Source: Apostichopus japonicus
Lineage: Eukaryota > Echinodermata > Holothuroidea > Aspidochirotida > Stichopodidae
Direction of reading: 5' to 3'
Assembly (NCBI RefSeq): GCF_037975245.1
Contig: NC_092567.1
Span: 2,837,214-2,901,213, forward strand
Length of the DNA stretch: 64,000 nucleotides
Shown: positions 33,145 through 46,485 of the stretch, one piece after another
Numbering within the stretch: the first letter of the stretch is position 1
Layout: every line of letters begins with the position of its first letter
The notes under the pieces: generated by a model
What the model was told of the DNA's origin: nothing
Databases searched by the model: none
What the model saw: the letters and a program-made list of their open reading frames with translations, nothing else
Made by a program: the position numbers and the translations under genes

Positions 33145-35716
33145 TACGGAGAGCCAAACGTTCCATAAATGTCGAAAAAGAAAGTGAAGTGTCCAAGTTA
33201 ATATATATATGTCCAAATCGATATCAACATGTTACAATTCGATATCAGCATGTTACAATTCGATATCAGCATGTTACAATTCCATATGAACATGTCGAAA
33301 CAAAATACAATATGCCATTGCGTCTATCAACATGTCAAATTCAACATCAGCATGTCGAAAACTTGTAACAGCATGCCATTACTACATTGGTCATGTCAAC
33401 ATGCTATATTTACGTCGTGCTATAATTTTGGCACTTCGGCGCGCGCCAACGTTTCATATATGTCGAGATTTATTTCAGTATGTCCAAAACTTGTGTCAGC
33501 ATGGTGAGCGAAGAGTAGTGAAGTATTGCCATGACAACGTTGCACATGGTTCGTGTCGTTCACACGGTACTATGGTTGAATCATGGAGCTATAAACAGAA
33601 GGAGAAAACCCACTTTGAAGTATCATTGTAACCGACAAAATTTGATCGCCATAAGTAAACATGCCTCAGGGCACAAACACGGGTAAAGCCATCATCAGCT
33701 ATTACGTAATCCTGGTACAAAGGTCATTTCGTATATAGCGTCCCTCACAACATAACAACAGACACTCCGATCCTAACGTATATGTAATTGAAATAGTATA
33801 CGCAGTACTCATATATGTTACGTTACGCATACCTGTAAGAATTTCGATCGGAATATATCTTTCATTTCTCACCGAATCATGCGAAGATTAGTATTTAATA
33901 ATTAATTGTTTATCTCAGCATATATTTCATCGCAATATATGAACAAGTAATGGCGAAATAGGTACTTTTAGTCAAGTATTTTCCGATAAAACTTTTCTTC
34001 GTTCGTTAGGCAAATAACGTTAGTGCTGTTTGTTATTGCATTGGGCACGTAGTGTTATAAAATTAACAAAATTAATTTAACACGAAACATGGCTGCCAAA
34101 AAACTTTGCATCCGCCGAGGACATTAGAAATGTTCATGCTACAGGATATAGTTGAATTTGAAGCTGATGATTGAAGAGTTTGAGAGGCTGGATGTTCCAG
34201 ACGACATAAATTTGGAAGATACAAATGTTGAAAAACATGAGGAACAAATTCTAAGATAATTAGCAGGTTATGTGCCATTTGCCCTTAAAAAACGTTACAT
34301 GAAAGTTAAGAGTACTCAGAATGCTTTAATATTTTTACAGTACTTAAACTGTATGTCTGTTGCAGGTGAAGGTCACAGTTTTTTAGATTACAGTAAAGCC
34401 TGGGTGGAAAAACAAAATAGAGGTGGATTAATCTTAGTTAATGATAATATTTTCATGCTTTTCAAGACTGGAATTTCAGACAAAGCAAATTTTAAACATG
34501 AAGACCTTGCAACGTCTGGTAGTGTAAAACCTGTCTCGAAACCAACTGGAGGAGGGTAGGGGAGGTAGATGGGGGACGGGTACAGATTAACTCTAAATCA
34601 GGAGGCAGACACCAGAGTGGTATGTTTAATAAAAGTATAATTTCTCATCTCGTTCTACATCTACAGCGTATAATACACAATATTAACATTCCCCAATATA
34701 ACGTACTGGGGTCGGGCACAACCCAAGGATACGCAGGCATAACACTGGGGCTGCGCAAGGGTAGGGCAGTCTAAACATCGGCAATCCACCGGTGTCGGGC
34801 AGCACAGGCTTCGGGCATTCCGCTGGACTCGGGCAGCGCAGGTGTCGGGCACTCTAAAATGCCTAAACACATTTGTTTGGACTTAGGCAAATATCAAAGG
34901 CTTTACCACGAGGAAGGAAAGTTCCTCGTCTTGCACTCGACCGACTCTCCGACTCTCTGACTCACTCATTTACGAAAGAACCCTTCATTAAAATACCCCG
35001 GAAATAACCCCCGTATACACACGTCCGTACATAAACTGTAAAAAAAGGCTTAGACCAATCATGGACTACCTGTATATAACTACGATGGGTTGCGACCAAT
35101 GGGATCGACTCACACACCTACCGCCGTGCCTGCCTATGCCAGTCACGGGAATACATCGATATAGCAAAATTACGTAATCAGTTCCTGTTCCTGTTTCGGA
35201 TAAACATCTCTCGTTACCTCCGCGGAGCGCAACAGATGTAACCCCTGAGGGAACGAAACGTATCTCACTAAGGAAAAGTCGTAGCTTTCCGCTACAGTAT
35301 ATTCAACCATAGTACCGTGTGAACGACACGAACCATGTGCAACGTTGTCATGGCAATACTTCACTACTCTTCGCTCACCATGCTGACACAAGTTTTGGAC
35401 ATACTGAAATAAATCTCGACATATATGAAACGTTGGCGCGCGCCGAAGTGCCAAAATTATAGCACGACGTAAATATAGCATGTTGACATGACCAATGTAG
35501 TAATGGCATGCTGTTACAAGTTTTCGACATGCTGATGTTGAATTTGACATGTTGATAGACGCAATGGCATATTGTATTTTGTTTCGACATGTTCATATGG
35601 AATTGTAACATGCTGATATCGAATTGTAACATGTTGATATCGATTTGGACATATATATATTAACTTGGACACTTCACTTTCTTTTTCGACATTTATGGAA
35701 CGTTTGGCTCTCCGTA
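33145..35716 (-). mobile_element. 2.57-kb TIR DNA transposon, copy 2 (6-bp TSD GAAACA)
   Basis: It is near-identical to 3581-6153 but inverted. The ends are TACGGAGAGCC...GGCTCTCCGTA. GAAACA lies directly outside both ends (33139-33144; 35717-35722). Here the left arm carries three ~20-bp GATATCA(G/A)CATGTTACAATT subrepeats and the right arm two, mirroring copy 1. The related block at 27939-27954 retains the uninterrupted site AGGGAAACG, which confirms the ends and the duplication. Confidence 0.95.
34136..34559 (+). pseudogene. broken coding remnant inside transposon copy 2
   Basis: It matches the remnant at 4739-5162. The ATG at 34136 gives MLQDIVEFEADD and a stop. An overlapping frame from 34167 (MIEEFERLDVPDD...) meets TAA at 34257-34259. 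The same frame then stays open from LAGYV to the TAG at 34557, with KAWVEKQNRGGL and NDNIFMLF. The shared stop in both copies shows that they came from a defective source. Confidence 0.6.
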
Positions 35717-36844
35717 GAAACACCAGTTACTAAATGTATTCACTGATGGCGTGAAAGCCTTTGTAACGGCTTTTACGAATGCGCCTGTTTTAAGTAACGT
35801 TCATTGGTTATGACACGCATTTTGAATATGGGACTGTTCAAATGAAAATTTCGCTACATCAAACTTATTACGTTTTCTATTTAGAAGATATTCACATTTC
35901 ACCCTACTGTGAAGTCCTTGCCTAGCTAAGTTCTAACTTGGATCAAGTTCTAGTTTCTAATTTGTACCCCGAAAATAATCTTACCGCTTGTCGACGAAGC
36001 ACACGACAATTACTCAACAATCGGCGTGTTCATTAACCTCGATCGTATATGTCAATGCGGAATCGCGCATAACAACGTATACTAACCATTGGGCTCCCTT
36101 GTCCCTTTCGACACTCAACTCTAGTGGTTCGCCTTGAATGTATATGATTCCACAACAACTGAGGGCATGATCTTATAGCTACCACGTTCCTTGTGAAGCT
36201 ATACCTGAACAATGGAATCTAGCTAAGTGGTACATTTCTCGATGTTTACCGCAAAAGTTTGAAATTTAGCATAATTATTCCGTATTAATATTCAATCAGC
36301 AGCTGCACAAAGTTCCTGTTTTCCATGATCTGGGTGATTTCAAACAAACGCTATTCAACTGTTTACACCAGTATTTATTTTATAAGTCATTTTTATAATA
36401 ATGGTTAATAGGCTGTAAGTTATCTTTATTGAAGAAAAATCATGGGCCAGTCCAAGTCAATTATTGATGAGTTGTTTTATATCTTTGAAAAGGTGTAAAG
36501 AAAACCGAAAGGTTCCAAGAGATACATATTATAGAGAACCCGGAGACGGTCTTTCGTGGTCAACAGCCTGAGTGTGTCTGAGTAGTTTATTTTCATTATA
36601 TTATTAGAATACAATACATTGGTATGCATGGCCTTTCATAATACTTAGGGTGGTGTGCACACGATCTACAAATTGCACACGAACTTCTTTTATTTGCACA
36701 TGTCACTAAACTCTTAATATATAACAGGTTGTACTATGTTATTGATGTTAAAGTAGTCTATAGGCTTGTAAGAAATAAGTTGTTCTGGTTGTTGAAGACT
36801 TGACCAAATACAATGATGTCAAACAAAACTGAAAAGAATAGTAA

Positions 36845-37616
36845 CAGTTGTAGCCAGGTATATTTATCCGAGTACCAAGAACTTTTAAGTACTTGAGGTT
36901 CCCGAGAACCCAGGTATCCTAGCCCGATGACTGGCTTTTTAGGATCCGTGCACCGAGTACCATTTTCGAGTACAGTATTCTATATAAAGTATTCAGTACC
37001 GAGTACGAATTATACTATTTCATACAAGTATTTGGTTTGTTAAATATACAAGAACCTAATATTTATAACTGTTTCCGGTGTTAATTATTAGTAAATGATA
37101 TTTACCAGTCGAATATGAAGACAATGCTCGTGTCTTGTTATTGTTTGACACATTTTCAAATGTAAAATGTCTTAAAACGATGGTTTAATAGGGGCTCAAG
37201 TGCCATATTAATACTACAAACATGCTATAAATTGGTATATGTTGGAAACATATATACATCACTTATGCATTCTTTGTTCATGTTATATGTACTGTATTTG
37301 GTAATATAGTCGGCTATTCTGCTGCAGTAGAGACACATGAGTACGGTGACATTACAGACTAATAAAAATCATCGATAACTTATAATAACTACCTACTGTA
37401 ACGTCAGTATTACGAAACTGTTTGTTTTACATAACTCGTCACGAACGAGTACCAAGCACTTTGAATCGAGTACAAGTACGAGTACTTAAGCATCAGAGTG
37501 CGGGTGCGAAAGGACGAGTACCAAGTACTGTTCACCTAGTGCGAGTACCGATCATTTGGAAACAGATGTTTGAATGCCACTCGAGTGCCGGGTGCTTTTC
37601 GAGTACTACAACACTA
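36845..37616. mobile_element. GAGTAC-rich repeat, probable non-autonomous element
   Basis: Two zones dense in GAGTAC/GTACTC words (36870-37010 and 37440-37600) sit in roughly inverted relation, with outer words CAGTTGTAG on the left and CTACAACACTAG on the right. An AT-rich interior separates them. I did not find a convincing target duplication. The 74-codon frame at 37422-37646 translates the repeat. Confidence 0.45.
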
Positions 37617-37649
37617 GAAAATAGCTTCTTGACAATACTTTACTAGTTT

Positions 37650-39990
37650 TTTTTTATTTTTAGGCTACTGGTGCTTAGCACAAATTTCAACTACAGACAC
37701 AAACAAAAATTACCTTGGAAACACCAAATCTCTCCCGAAATTGAAAAACACAGATACGGTAAAACTTCTTTAAGTCGTACTTACTAATGAGCATCTGATT
37801 ATTGTAATATTAAAGTAAAATATCTTGTTTTAAATTGGATTTATTAGACAAACCAAGGCAAAACTGATCAGCAATTGATTGAACATATTTTATTTTCTTG
37901 TTAGGATCATCTTATTCGCAAACCGCTACGTTGAATTGATCAGTTAGTAATAATGAATGATATTTTAACGCTTTTTTTTCTTTGATATATTATTATCAAG
38001 GAAAAAACAACAGATCGTGAGTGGTTTGAGTAGATCACTAAGCTACTCCCAAATAATTATGATGAAAGTCCGACTAAATTGAAGGGAAGAGGCTGTCGAA
38101 AACTTTCGTTTTCGAGGGCGCTAGACCTTTTAATGCGGAATGGTCACACTATTAATTCTGAAATGTCAGAGTTTGCTCCACAATCACATTATGAAAAATG
38201 CAATTCAATTAAACTTTTGTTACAACTGACACAATCTTCTAGATTTTTCATAAGTTAACGACAGTTTGCGAGAACTTTGAAAGATTCTATTCGAATTTGA
38301 AATTTCGTCGACCTTCTCAAATATCCAAAACAGAAGACGCGTGAACAATATACGGTTTTACGAGAATAGAGACAGAAAAAATAGAACTCCGTAATATTGA
38401 AATGTATTTGTTTTCTACCTTGTTCCGGATCACGATAACTTTTTTCTTAATATCTTAGCCTCTTACCTGTTTTCAATCTTTCCTAAGTCTGCAACTACGA
38501 GGTAAAATAAGACCGGACCGGTTAAATTTTGACGGTTAACCGGTTAATTATTTTATTGAAACATGTTAATTCATGCTCATGCGTATATGTCTTTATTGTG
38601 ATCAATATTCGCCTTAAAAACGTTTCTTGTTTTACTTTTTGTATAATACAGGACTATGTGACATGTTTGAGATCTTCTTGATCTCGGTAATGAAATCCAA
38701 CATTAATAGTGTTGTATGTACAGGGCGTTATTTATTAAACAACCCTTCAACGAAGATTGCAAACGGTCGTTTATTTTTACTTCATGGTGACATCTTCTGA
38801 TGAAAATGGTTAAATGAAGTTCATGCTCATAACTGACTATGATTGTTAGTCAGGGATAAATCCTCATTCAATGTACATGGGATATATCAGGTGACCGATT
38901 TCAAATTACAACCTTAAGAAACGGGTTAAAATCGTATACATTTGTTATCTGAAGCGCCTCAGTCGTTACACTACATCTGGTTTGTTTATTGATATATTGT
39001 CATGCTCTGCGCCTTACCACTTGTATAAGTCATTTGATGATCACTTACTGCTTTACAATACTTTATCGTTTTTACCTCTAAACCAGATTCCGTCTTCTCA
39101 GTTTGGTCAAAAAAGAAGAAGTGTATGTAGCGTAATATGAGACTGCATTGAGGAATCTCATTAAGACCTCATACTATACTAACTTAACAAACAGTAAAGA
39201 GCTGATAACTTCAACATGGTCCCGTGATGGTGAATAAAATTCAATTCGAACAAAATAATTCGAGACTTTCATAAGCCTCTTCTTTGACGTATCGTACGTG
39301 ATAGTGTGCTATGATATACGATGTTTGTACGTGTTTTTATTTATGTATTCAAAAACCGACATTGATAACATTTTACCTCACCTTCACACAAATGTTCCCA
39401 CCAAGATCTACTTCCAATCCACACAACACCCTTTCTACCGAACTGTCATGAAAATAGTATGCTCCTGGTTATAAACCACGTCCAATGTTACCATAGTAAC
39501 AGCAGCAGTTGATTTCAGAAGTCGATATTTTAATATAACGACCTCCATCGTAATTCGATCAGGACGGGATCATGGACTTACAATCGTGATGTAGCAAACG
39601 AATCCAGTTTAACTAGGAACTCAAATAGATACATTCATACCATAATACATCTCTTATATATCATTTCTCATACAAGAATAAATATGTTTGCAATAGATGT
39701 ATCCGTTTCCTTTATATCGTATCCTCTTCTTTTTAAGTGAATGCATCGATTTCTTAAAATAGTGTGTCATTTTACCATGTATGCCCAAATACAAACATCA
39801 TTCATTTACGATAATCTCTCTTTTTGGCAGGGATTGCGAAAGGGAGGGGGGGGGGTATACAAAAGAGGTACTTTCAAATGACATATTTCTCTAATGACAT
39901 CTTCCTTAATTTAGCAACAAAACGACATTACAAAAATGGAAAGGTTCAGGCCTTTTCTTAACCAGTTTCCACAAAATTGGATGGGAACGT
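37650..39990. other. non-coding stretch, nothing recognised
   Basis: No exon, tandem array or paired terminal repeat recognised. A G-run lies at about 39846-39855. Confidence 0.5.
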
Positions 39991-39998
39991 ACCAAGGT

Positions 39999-41335
39999 CG
40001 AGTTTTTTTGTCCCAAACAGGTTTGCAATTGTGTGTAAATAGTCGCTCATGATTGGTCGGAAGTTTTGTCTTTACCATAGAAACCTGGTACTTCGCGGTA
40101 AGCAAAATGTCTGAATCAGTTCATTGCAACGAAGGTTTAACCGTTCAAAATATCCCGAATCTTTTCGTAAGTATATGTAGATATCTTTGGAATTGGTTTA
40201 GACATATTTAGCACACTAGTTTGTTAGATTGTTAGATCTACTATATCCATGTTTGATCGAAGTTTTCTGTGAAGGCATTTATCGATAACATAGCACAATG
40301 CACGTAACAGTTTTGTACAGGGTGCATTACACATGCGCTGTAGGCCTATATGTATTAAAACTGTGTACACAGTGCAGCGACGGAAGTATACCATACTGTA
40401 CACTATACAGTATGGACATTTAAGAACTGTGTTGTGATGCAAAAACAGTTCAGCTCTAAATAGCCCCTCCCCAACTCCCTTCCCCATTCTGGAACCACTT
40501 CTTAATATTGGTCAGAACTTTTGTCGAGATGACAGGATTGCTTATTAGTAGCTTGTGTCTATGCTTTGACTCAATAAAAAGGACCAGCTTTCTCTCCACT
40601 AAAAATATTTCTTCGAAGGATATCAGTCATTGATGACGGTTACCCAGCATTCTTCACACCTCACTTGAGCTTCGGCCTATCCTGTTCAGTCCTATATGTA
40701 CTGTATATATTCAATATATTCCACTATATGTGATCTAACCCAATGGAGATACATATGATTCAACAGAATAGTTGTGTAAATTAAGCATTGATTATTCGCA
40801 AACCATTTCCCAAATTTTAGACAGGAAAATTGCAGACTTACTGTAGTCCTAATCTAGTCGCGCAATACACTCACATATAGTACCGATTCAAACTATTGCT
40901 GCTGTCATGTTTGCGTATATTCATTTAAGACTTGCTATTTTAGTGTATCCATTGCACGAAGGAATTCCGATTTCAATAGAACGACTCACGAATCTTGCAA
41001 TGTAGCGTATGTATCATAAGTAAGGTCAACATGTGATCCAAGCATTAAAGGTTAACTTAGGGCGTTTAGAAGGTAACCCCGTAAGTAGACTTAACTAAGT
41101 GTCACAGGACAATCAACAACAACATTTTATCTGTTCAGCTTAAGCATCATGTTTCAGTGACATCAATGAACTCATTCATGTTTTGACATTTAAGACCCAT
41201 GTACCTTATCATTCTTCTGATTCAGTGTTTGTCTTCCAACTGTCTATCAAGTGATGGTCATTATTGATGCTGACGTTCAGAGCAATCTGATTAAATGAAA
41301 ACTCTGTATTTGCAAACCTTTTCGGGAAAAAATCG
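39999..41335. mobile_element. 1.35-kb TIR element, copy 2
   Basis: The left end CGAGTTTTTTTGTCCCAAAC plus AGGTTTGCAATT is inverted at the right end (TATTTGCAAACC...GGGAAAAAATCG, 41307-41335). It aligns with 6871-8224 in the same orientation, with about the same length, but lacks the central 7240-7425 segment in recognisable form. No coding capacity. Confidence 0.78.
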
Positions 41336-41399
41336 CGCCCTGGCCCCGCAATGGAACTTTTCAGACTATTTGGAAATTCAGTAAACAGCGGGTGATTAC

Positions 41400-44300
41400 T
41401 GGAATTACTCGTCATGACAATACATACTTTTCTCGTCAGAGACTTCGGTCAAAAAAAGTTAAGTAGATTTTCAAAAATACAGATCACGTTATAGTAGCGT
41501 GTAGAATGCTTTGACAATATGAAATATCCGCCGCATCTAATCTCATATATTTACGACACTGGTGACAAATCTACAGTAGTTCTGAAGGGACAGGCGAGTT
41601 CTGCAAAACACTTTAAAGTTGTTTATTTTTGTTGAGCCGACGAGTTACGCTAACGTTACCGCTTGACGAAAATGATAAAACAAATCAAGTTCGCTGTTTC
41701 AAGTAACTTGGCAACAAGTCAAAGATATGAATTTGATAGAGTTGTCAAGGATACGCTCTATTCATATCTTGGCCAAATTTTATAAAGATGAGTATGTGCA
41801 TTGTCAACTCGATAAAAATCATTTGACGTGACTACAACTCGCCGGCTCCTTCAGAAGTAAAGCGTGATTATTCCCTGCTGTGCAGCGTCGAGAGAGATAA
41901 AGGAAGATTTCAAACAGAATATGTGTAACCTACCCTCGATATGTTATGTTATGTCTTTGACTTTCAGGACTTTGGAGTACTACTCTTGTAAGCAATGGCA
42001 GAATATGGCGGTATCGGGGAAGGGGAGAGGGGGGGGGGGGGAGCAAACTTTATGGATAGTGGGAGGTGTGAGATTGACTTGAGTGCAACACATTTTCTCA
42101 AAAAGTTTCTAACAATATCAATCATGAAAAGAGGAGGGTCTCTTTCTTTTTAAAAAGGTAAACCTTTAGCTGTTAGACACTGTTATCTGTGACTTCCACC
42201 TATCCTTACAATGTGACACCCTGTGGTTTTTATATTGTTTATGAAATGTTAACCAAATGGAAATGAGGGCGGTATTGAAGAACTTACATTGCACAGTCTC
42301 CGGATGTGTTACGTTATAAATTCGCAGATGACATTGCAAGGGTCGTACCTGTACCTCGTTAGATTTGACAGAGGGATTCAACTGGTAAAACGTAAGGTTG
42401 GCACGTAATATATGTGTTTAGAAGTCGAATGAAAACCTTATTTATAATACATACGTTTGTTCCCCATGCGTCTTCTGCCGTGTCAGCAGTTATTTATACA
42501 ACATTTAACGACATGTTAACTACATAAAATTATTAACATTTACTAATTTCATATTACCAAGCGGAATTTTAATGTTCATTTGATAATTTTAATCTACCCT
42601 GTAGATTGTTTTTGTTAAAAAAAAATACAAACGATACAGACTCTACGATGTTTGTAAAGGCAACCTTATGGGAAATAACGATTTGCCGTTGCTGGCCAAA
42701 GGGTATGTACGAAGAGGACTTCGGCTTTGAGTACAAAGTTTCCGTATGTTGCCGTATTGAACGAATCCGACCGTACTATATTACTCTTTTAACCAGAATT
42801 AATGGTCAAAGCTATAGTCTCATTGGCAATAGTTTCTTTAAAATACCAATTTATTTACTTGGTTAGGAGGGGGCAAACCTTATCGAGTCGTAATCCTGCT
42901 TGTTAGCAGAATCATTCCGGATATAAACAGACATAAACAGTAATTAATCAATGCAGTAAACGTAAGAAAAGACAAACAAATTATTTTCAGAATGGAAGCT
43001 TTTCCGAAAAAAAAGTCCAAACTAAGAGAAGGGGAAGCTGACTTTACTGGAAGGCTACTACGACCCTGGCAATACCACCCTCCTGGGAGAAATAAAGATA
43101 ATAGACAAATATAAAAAAAATTCTATAAGGAGTCATAGTTTAGTTAATTTATTGATGCAATTTGACGCTAGCAAGTTAATTTTACATATTTAGCAAACCA
43201 GCTACACAATTTCCTTGCTCGTAATAATAGTCATTAATGTTACGATATTTTTTTCACTTAAGGGTATTTCATGTTTTTATATCACATTTTACAAAATACT
43301 TAGGAATAATTATTGATGAAAATTTATCCTGGAAGCAACATACTAATGATCAATGTCATCGTTGCCGATGTGTGTTATTTCCTTAGCGTGGTTAAAGGGA
43401 AATTTGCGATTGGTCGAAGTCGGACAAAGAGCAATGCTGCCCTCGCCAAATGGTGTTTAGGTGGTTAGGGTGTGACTTTTTATACCCACCTCCTTGCTTC
43501 GCATACTTACGTAATCGATGAATACTTACGTATTATGTGAATGTTACGTAGTTACATGCTTCATTCCTCTCATGGTGCAGGGTGGCGTCGCATGTGCTCT
43601 CATAGTGAAATCCTAAGTAATATGTTTTCTATATATGTTTTATAAAGGCATTAAAGGGGTAGATATCCTAATTGTATACTTCTTTAATATCGCATTCTTG
43701 AGATTTGCTTTTAATGTGATTTTGCTATATGCTTTGTACCATCTTTGTTGCCTTTTCGTGTATTTATTGCGTTGCTTATTTGTAAGAGTATCTCGAGTTA
43801 AAGTATCATCTTCGTGGAGTATCTCTCGAGAGGTTATTATTTTTATTGGTATTCTATGATTCTCCAGAAAGCCGCCGTAAACCCCCAATAGCCGCAGTAA
43901 ATCCCTGAATGCCTCTGTATGTCGCAGTTTGTCGTGCGGCTAGTTTTGCCCGTCAGCGATGGTAAGTTGAGCGTTATTATTATTAAGGAGGTAATTGTTG
44001 TTAATCTTGTTGTTAAAAGAGGAAACCTTATTCTGTATTATGTTATTATTGATTTGTACAAATTCATGTGTTTGGTTTACCAATGTTTGTATATTAATGT
44101 TTAGATATTTTTACTTTATGGTTTTCACCGTGGTCCTTTTGAACCACGTGTGCAAACTAAACGGGTAAAACACCTCCGACTACGTTGTTCAGCAATCATT
44201 GAGCGTTGTCTCGGTGACAATCTATGTAAACGTTTTATTAAGTACATTGGTACTGTCTTGTATATGAGAAACACTATGCCAAATGAAATAGCAATTTAAA

Positions 44301-46250
44301 TTCACTCTCCTTGTATCTATTCTTAACAATCGTAGTTTGTGGTACGGCCTGTAGGGTCTTATACCACGTTCTGAAATCCTCTAGAAAATTTGCGGAATAG
44401 ATTGATCAAATTATTTATAATGAAACCTACCCCCCCCCCCCACCCGCATCCCACGCCTATATAAAATGTATCAATCGGGCGGTACCATCCTCCGTTAAAG
44501 CAAAGCAAAACAAATGTAACATGTCACAACAATTACATCAGGAATTTATACATTAGACAAGATTATAACTCGTAGCGGACATATGATTATGGTCACACAC
44601 ACACATCTCTTAGTGAGACCGAGGTATATACTATAATGTGTAATATACATGACTTGGTCAGAACCTGACACCAGCGAAGTAAATAACAACTGAATGGGCA
44701 ATTGCTCTCCCAGTAAATCCTTGTGCCCGCCCTATTAAATATGTTGCTCACAATCTTCATTTTCTTACCAGAGATATGCATAAGAACAACCATACCATCT
44801 GGGGCCTATATCAAGTAGATTAATTACTCTAAGCCACTATATCAATGTACAACTTGTTCTTACATATTTCATTATCGGTTAGTTTTTCGACATACTAAGT
44901 CGAAATGTTAACAGTTTATCCATGTGGTCCTTTCTTTACCCCCGTATTATCTAATACCAATATAATCAAGAAACGTTGATATTCTGAGATAACTTAGTTG
45001 AACTGATGAGGTATTAAGGAAATATTATGAGGAATAAGTCGAATTATGAAATACAACACCAATATGTTAAGATAATAAGTCGAAATACTTTATTTAATCT
45101 TCCCATCTTAGTGTCGAAAGTTAGAGAAAATAGGCGAACATTTTAAATATAGTAGTGAAAGTTTGAGATTTAAAAAAATGCAAATTGGATATTAAAAGTG
45201 AAAAGATGGACCTGTTATTTCGAAATTTCCACTTCTTAAGTACCACAATCCTAACATTTTTAAAAGAGTTTAAGACAATTTCCAGGAAAGATATAATTTT
45301 TTATGAAAATATATTCAATTTGGAACAGTTGTTGAAATTTCCAGGTAAGCAGCGAATTAGAAAATGACATTTAGTGTGAGCATTGGCAAATTATAATATA
45401 GTGTCATAAGTAATGATTCAAGACATTACGTAACAGATACGTTTTATAAAAGTTAAGGCCATTATGTATAATTATGGTAAGGAAATAAAGCACAATACAA
45501 GTAAAATAGGCTCTCATATAATTATAGAGTGTATGTGATATATACAGATTAAAAACAAATTGACATCATTGTGTATTAGTTAACATTGTTATATTTTATT
45601 GATTGTGATTTTAACCAATTGACGTCCATGAGAAAGATGGTCGTACATACTGCTGACGTATAGTGATTGATGAATGACGACAATGGAAGTTGAATTGTTT
45701 CTTGACAATGTGAAGTTATCAGAGCAAACGAATTCATAATTTGTAATACTTTAAATATTGTTTACACTTTTTTGGAGTGCTTCTTATATTTTCCTTTTCT
45801 GTATTTTTTGTGATGTTTCATTTAAAGTCTGTATAAATAAATTTGATAATTTTCGACACTATTTGAATAAGTTTCAATTTAAGCGTGACAAATATGTACT
45901 TTACTGCAAACATGTTATTTGAGGCTATAAAATCTTTTTCTGCCCGTTACTGTAAGTGTTGTGTTGCATTCGAAGAACTGACATAATTGGCTCCGTGTTA
46001 GATTGTATAATCCAGTCACTTGTATTGATGACGTCAGCTGTTTAAACTGTCATTTCTCAAAACTAAATCTTTAATATGTTATAAAAATAAAACTTAGACT
46101 GACGGCAGTGGTATTTTAGTGGTTTACAACATTTACAGTTTAGATAGAAAAAGATATAATTGAAACAGCGACCACTATTAAGAATATCCCACACTATAGG
46201 CGTAATAAGACACAGGTAACATACATATTTATAGCGTTGACAAGTATACG
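41400..46250. other. non-coding stretch with one repeat copy
   Basis: The only structure seen is a ~100-bp block at 42040-42145 (TTTATGGATAGTGGGAGG..TTGACTTGA..TTTCTCAAA) that recurs at 46262-46355, plus poly-G/C runs at 42030 and 44431. Frames here have no recognisable product. Confidence 0.5.
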
Positions 46251-46261
46251 CTAACAGCGGC

Positions 46262-46355
46262 ACGAACTTTATGGATAGGGGGAGGGGTGCATTTGACTTG
46301 ACGGTAAAAACAAATTTCTCAAAGTTGAAACTATGGAAAGAAGGAGGGCTCTTAT
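46262..46355 (+). repeat. dispersed ~95-bp repeat, second copy of 42040-42145
   Basis: CTTTATGGATAGGGGGAGG, then TTGACTTGACGG, TTTCTCAAAGTT and GGAGGGCTCTT, aligns in order with 42040-42145. Confidence 0.6.
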
Positions 46356-46485
46356 GGAGCACTTCTTTCCTCGACGCCTATGCCCACCATTGCACCCACC
46401 CCCTCTCCACCCCACTAGCTTCCATACATGTAATTATATCATTTCAAATTCACTTAATGAAAACTTTTAACAACTGTATTTGGGT

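Larger units (their letters stand above)
31960..36150 (+). repeat. duplicated block, copy B (interrupted by a transposon)
   Basis: It corresponds to 27100-28340; the homology stops at 33144 and resumes at 35717, on either side of the TIR transposon. It includes a (TA)n run at 32095-32150 and poly-G tracts near 32168 and 32490. Confidence 0.8.
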
